Shown: positions 59,946 to 64,000 of the stretch, piece after piece | Numbering within the stretch: position 1 is the stretch's first letter | Layout of the letters: each line of letters opens with the position of its first letter | Assembly (NCBI RefSeq): GCF_000524195.1 | Contig: NW_020170412.1 | Span: 632,929 to 696,928 of the forward strand | Direction: 5' to 3' | DNA: 64,000 nucleotides | Source: Echinococcus granulosus | Taxonomy: Eukaryota > Platyhelminthes > Cestoda > Cyclophyllidea > Taeniidae | The notes under the pieces: model-generated | Told to the model about the DNA's origin: nothing | The model's input: the letters and a program-made list of their open reading frames with translations, nothing else | Database searches by the model: none | Program-made: the position numbers and the translations under genes

Positions 59946-61539
59946 TGCGTTTTTAAACACACACTATTCGACACAAATGATCAGCTTTTGCGAGGAGTAA
60001 ATAGAGTTAATCCTCAAAGCACCGTTGGATGACATCCCCACAGTTCATTTCGCAGATTGTGCTCGACGAAGTGATATTGGACAACAATATAACCGCCCAT
60101 CGCAGACGGTGGTTGCGGTGTGAAGGCAACTATTTCAGAAGATCAAAACTGTACCAATTAGGCTTCGTTTGGTGTCGGGCCAAGTTCGTTTCTTTTGAAC
60201 GGAGACAGCGAAACGCTTCGAACTCCGGGGAGAGGGAGGTGGGAATGAGATCGCAGTCTTTCTCCCATCTGCCCCAAATCATGTTTTTCACGAGTTTGGT
60301 GCCTCCTTTAAGTTAGAATCGTTTGCCAAAACGGGGTTTCTCTGATCAGCCGAGGCTGCCCCCAGTCTGGTACGTCAATGCTCGAATTGCCAACGGTTCT
60401 ACCAAATTGACCCAAGAATGAAATCCTGGTTGTCAAATGCCACAAACCCTAATTACTGGTTTAAAATGAATTTCATTGGCCAATGCACAAACTAGTGACA
60501 TCAAATCTGACATTTGGCACTTGATAGAGCCGGTCTGAAAATACCAGAAGTAGACCGGCCAGGGCTTGGTGAAAATGGTATCTACTGTATTTTCTCCGCT
60601 TTTTCTTATGTACAAAGAAACTAAAGGAGAGAAGGGGAGGGAAATGGAGGAATATAGCGGAAATGGGAGAGGATGGGGGAATTCAAAGCAGCAAAGCAGG
60701 CACCACACACACACAGGTGAATGGCCAAAATGTCCTGATTTTGCGGGTTGCCTTCTAGCATCACACCCATTTCCTCTTTCGCAATCTTCCCCTTCATCTT
60801 TCTCCCTCTATCTTCGCCGCAGGGTCGGGAAAAGGAGACGGCAAGGATGGCTTTGAGTGTTCAGTGCCTGTGATTTGGATCCCCGCGGAGGCATGGAATT
60901 GTGCGAGGAGAGTCTGTCTACATTGGCCGATCCATCGCTTCAAGGTACTTCCGGTCAATCACATAAGGAATCAGCCGTTGCCTAAAGGAGGCCAGACAAG
61001 ACAATACAGTCACTGTCAATGTTAGTTTATTCGCTCTCTAGCACGGTATCGGGGAGTCTTATGCAACAAACTGAGGAGATGTCCATAAAAATTCCTGAAA
61101 ACCTTTAAAGATACTGAGAAATGAGTTAATTTTGCCTGCTTTATTTCACTTTTACGTTTTCATTAAACATGGATAGGAGTTTATTTGCCCCAGGAGGCAT
61201 ACAAAATGGCAGTACAGGACTGGCGAAAGAAGTGCAATTGGCTACAGCCTATCCTGCATAATTTTCCACTCCAGCCGGGACACGCAACTTCGCGGAGGGC
61301 GAAGCACAAGCTGGAGTGAGGGGAAGGGCAAGTCCCCTTGTCAGCTGTTCCCAAATACCCAAATACCACGCAATCTGGAAGTTAAATAATGCCATAAAAA
61401 TCATTTCGGCATCTTCGTAACTGCAACGCTTTTATTGCTTGCGGCATAAAGCCACAGAAATGCACCAAACAGTAAAGAAGTCGGTGAAAAGGTGAACGAG
61501 AGGCTGTAAAACTGCAAATAAGCTTTTATAATTTTGTAT
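59946..61539. other. Intergenic DNA between two TRIM-like copies
   Basis: Contains a purine-rich stretch (60610-60680) and a nested hairpin (61267-61318, listed). A 95-codon plus-strand frame from the ATG at 60029 has no recognised motif and is not called. Confidence 0.4.
61267..61318. repeat. Nested double hairpin (9-bp outer, 6-bp inner stem)
   Basis: Outer arms CACTCCAGC (61267-61275) and GCTGGAGTG (61310-61318) are perfect. Inside them, CTTCGC (61288-61293) and GCGAAG (61299-61304) form a second perfect stem with loop GGAGG. The GC-rich arms stand out from the AT-rich surroundings. It could be a structured RNA fold or an arm of a mobile element; no promoter boxes recognised. Confidence 0.6.
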
Positions 61540-62530
61540 GCAGAAGGCTCCGCCATTGTTCTTCCACTCCGAGTCAGGCAATTAGTCCCTCTTGGCCCCT
61601 TCGTGCGTTAGCAATGCACATTCTTTTCCAGTATTATGTCTCCTTTCGTCTTCTGGAAGTCTGGGTGCTACGTAGGTGGCAACAGAAGGCAAACCCGATC
61701 CTAAAGGACAGCCGCCATGATTTATACGTCTAGGTAATAGACGGTAAAGTGACGGAAGAAGGGCAAAGCCGTGACCACTCCTAATGGAAGGGTTGGAAAC
61801 AAGGTCTACCTTCGGCAGCTGCCCCAGTCCCGTGTTCTACAGGGATGCTATTTACAACCGAAACAACGCCGGTCGTGAAGTGAGGCGATAACGTAGCACC
61901 TCCTCCACCTTTTTGCAAGCTGGACAGTCGTCAAATAGCTTGATATGGCTGGGCGGCCCTGATAGGAAATCAAAGTGTCAAGGAGGAACAGACGCGAAAC
62001 GTTGTCTCCCACGAAACTGCATTAATCCCCGTCTCCTATTAAATGACTCTGCTTTTTGGTCGGTATTCTTACGACTAGCGATGGAGATGGCCTGCACATT
62101 CCCCTTTCCCCCAATGTAGCTCCGAAAGTAGGCAAAATTCCAAACTCAGTGGAAGGTTTAAGAGGGAATAGTGACGTTGCAGTCAGATATCTTTTTTTGT
62201 TGAACACAAATTCGATGATTGGTGGAATTGGTTCGTAGGCGCTTATCCTTGCAGCACCGACTACGTTGAGATGACCGACACGGGAGGTTGGTGATGGGGA
62301 GGGTCGAGGGCGAAGCTCAAAAAGCAATCAAAGCTATGTAATACTCATAGTTTTTGTTTAGCTCTTGATTTCAGTTACGCGGGCGCTTAAGACTTCGCTA
62401 CTGTACTTCCGCTGGGCGGCATGGTCTTCGGGTCATTCCAGTAGGCACTCAACCCTTCTACACATCGGCAATACATTTTCTGTCTTCTTTCGACATCAGG
62501 AAAGACCTAAGGGAAGCTGTATAACATTAA
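61540..62530 (+). mobile_element. TRIM-like LTR element, copy 3
   Basis: A terminal module near 61540-61675 (TGCGTTAGCAATGCACATTC, TCCTTTCGTCTTCTGGAAGTC) recurs at 62360-62525 (GATTTCAGTTACGCGGGCGC, CTTCCGCTGGGCGGCATGG, CATCGGCAATACATTTTCTG, TTTCGACATCAGGAAAGACC). The interior has CTACCTTCGGCAGCTGCCCC, AGGAGGAACAGACGCGAAAC, GCCTGCACATTCCCC, GACGTTGCAGTCAGATATC, GATTGGTGGAATTGGTTCG and CAGCACCGACTACGTTGAG. A purine-rich tract (GATGGGGAGGGTCGAGGG near 62294) precedes the second terminal module. It is the clearest reference copy in the window and has no coding capacity for retrotransposon proteins. Confidence 0.65.
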
Positions 62531-64000
62531 ATAGTCTTAATTGCCCCAAAAGTTATTCCAAAGGATAAAATGAGGGCAAATTATTCAATAATGTATCTAA
62601 TGATGTAGAAATGGCGCCAAACCCGACTAAAACAATGGCCGATGCAGGTGTCACACCTACGCCAGTCAGTAATAGCCAGCTTGTGCGCTTCAAAAAGCAG
62701 AATTTGGTCTATTGTGGGCATCACTTCTCTGTGAAGGGCGGAGTAGGTGATGGAATCACTACGACCAATGCAATCGAGAAAAAGTCAAGATGAGGTACAT
62801 TAAGGTAATTCGAAATCACAGACGAGAGGGTAACAAATCCTTCTGCTTTTTATTAACAGTAAAGAAGCAGTGGAAGTTGGAGGACGACTAACTAATGTCC
62901 ATAGTCCTTAATCCATGAAGTCAAGGCCTACTAGAGGTGTTTTCTCTTAAGGGTCGCATTCAGTCCTGGTGGAGGAGTGCTGCAGACCCCATAACTAGCC
63001 AACTCAAGCGCTTACCGGACAAGAATTTGGAGGAAAAGGAGGATAGGGAAGACCATTTTGATAAACGGCACCTCCGCAAAACCGCAGCCACAGAGCACGG
63101 CTAATTGGAGTAACTGGAGACCAGTGAAGAGGTGCATTCTTCGTTGTGGCACTCGGCGAATGTAGTGCGAGGGCGGGTAGGCTGACTGAAAAGGTCAAGC
63201 ACTCTTCGGGGCAAAAGCGGAAGAGGAAATAAACTAGAAATCGGGAAAAGGTGTTGCTCGAAACCCCCCCTTAATGAGCTACATATTTGCTTCACCTATG
63301 AATGGCATTGCAGTGAAGCATTCAGTCTTCGGAACAGCAGCAAGGGGAATCCCTTCACGCCTCTATTTACCCACCCCATCCTGTATCTGGAAGGCGCAAG
63401 GTTCCACTATTTTCGGGATTCGAAAGATCAAAGGACGCCAGAGGTGTTCGGTTTTTACTCCTAGGGCTTTCCGAAGGATATCATTCAGCCACGTCTCCTC
63501 GCGCGGAGGCGGAAGCTCTTTGATCCTGTGACTGGGTGAATCAGGAAACCCTTGTGATAATTTAAGCAGGTAATATTTCAGTGGGGCACAACTTTCACCT
63601 AGAAAAGTCCTTGCCTCTTGACCGCCGTTCTTAGCCAATAGGCTCAACAAAGTCATGGGGAAATTGACTTGAGTAATACGCCTGGGTAGGTTGGGATCTT
63701 TTTTCCCCTAATAGAACCGAGGGATAAAATAGTGTCAGCAAACAGCTTCCTTTTGAATGGCAGCGCCATAAAAGGTACGGGTGGCGTTTTAAAACCAGTA
63801 GTGTTGGCCTGAACGGCGTTGGCATTCATTTAGATGGAAGACTGAAGGCGCCGTTTTCCAATTCAAGGTGTGGCAAATCTGGCCTCTAATTTAAGCTCAA
63901 TGTTGGTGAAGAAGGCATGGAACACGGCCTGCCTTCGCCAAGCATCGCCAGGAGGATCTTTATTCCAGCTTCTCCAGGTACTCCAAATGGTGCTTCCTCT
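62531..64000. other. Right end of window, unassigned
   Basis: No gene supported. Minus-strand open stretches occur at 63363-63656 (EETWLNDILRKALGVKTEHL, then LWRPLIFRIPK) and at 63887 to the window edge (EEAPFGVPGEAGIKILLAML, ends SLN-stop). Either could be an exon of a gene continuing beyond the window, but no family is recognised and splice borders are not fixed. Confidence 0.3.

Noticed and set aside
60029..60316. 95-codon plus-strand frame with an ATG
   Set aside because: No recognisable motif, lies between repeat copies, and has no promoter or poly(A) evidence.

Overview
This window looks like nuclear DNA of a flatworm, most probably a parasitic tapeworm. Coding exons are split by short GT-AG introns, the recognisable proteins are diverged animal housekeeping proteins, and short diverged LTR-type elements lie between the genes. 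The phylum is an inference from protein character, gene structure and the resemblance of those elements to cestode TRIMs. No marker in the window proves it.

Every gene I can support lies on the minus strand. In transcription order, from high to low coordinates, they are: a beta-1,4-galactosyltransferase-like Golgi enzyme (54382-56889); a TBP-like factor of the TBPL1/TRF2 class (50815-53233); an unidentified acidic, Gln/Thr/Pro-rich protein (49462-50400); the V-ATPase catalytic A subunit (37623-46864); an unidentified multi-exon gene (34648-35697 and possibly further); the mRNA export factor NXF1 (29645-33143, first exon not found); an unidentified coiled-coil protein (21009-24762); BUD13 of the RES splicing complex (7380-10215); PCNA (5802-6713); and an eIF2-alpha kinase of the HRI type (20-3059). 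I rebuilt exon chains by following reading phase across splice sites. For PCNA (260 aa), EIF2AK1 (658 aa), ATP6V1A (621 aa) and the galactosyltransferase (364 aa), all exon phases close without frameshift.

Between genes, the sequence is mostly non-coding. Three roughly 1 kb elements (26.2-27.2, 58.9-59.9 and 61.5-62.5 kb) share one plan: a terminal module, a short internal region without coding capacity, a purine-rich tract, then the terminal module again. All are on the plus strand, opposite to the genes. Solo or broken copies lie near 4.2-4.6, 22.9-23.1 and 25.7-25.8 kb. About 10.8 kb (10.2-21.0 kb) has no supportable gene.

The genes do not form an operon. They are scattered core functions in export, splicing, replication, translation control, transcription, acidification and glycosylation. 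Points most worth a second look are the TRIM-like family, a phase-proven GC-AG intron and a WGWGAEDDD motif in the galactosyltransferase, an in-frame stop at an exon end in the coiled-coil gene, a 72-bp retainable intron in NXF1, the TBPL1 homologue, and two near-perfect hairpins.
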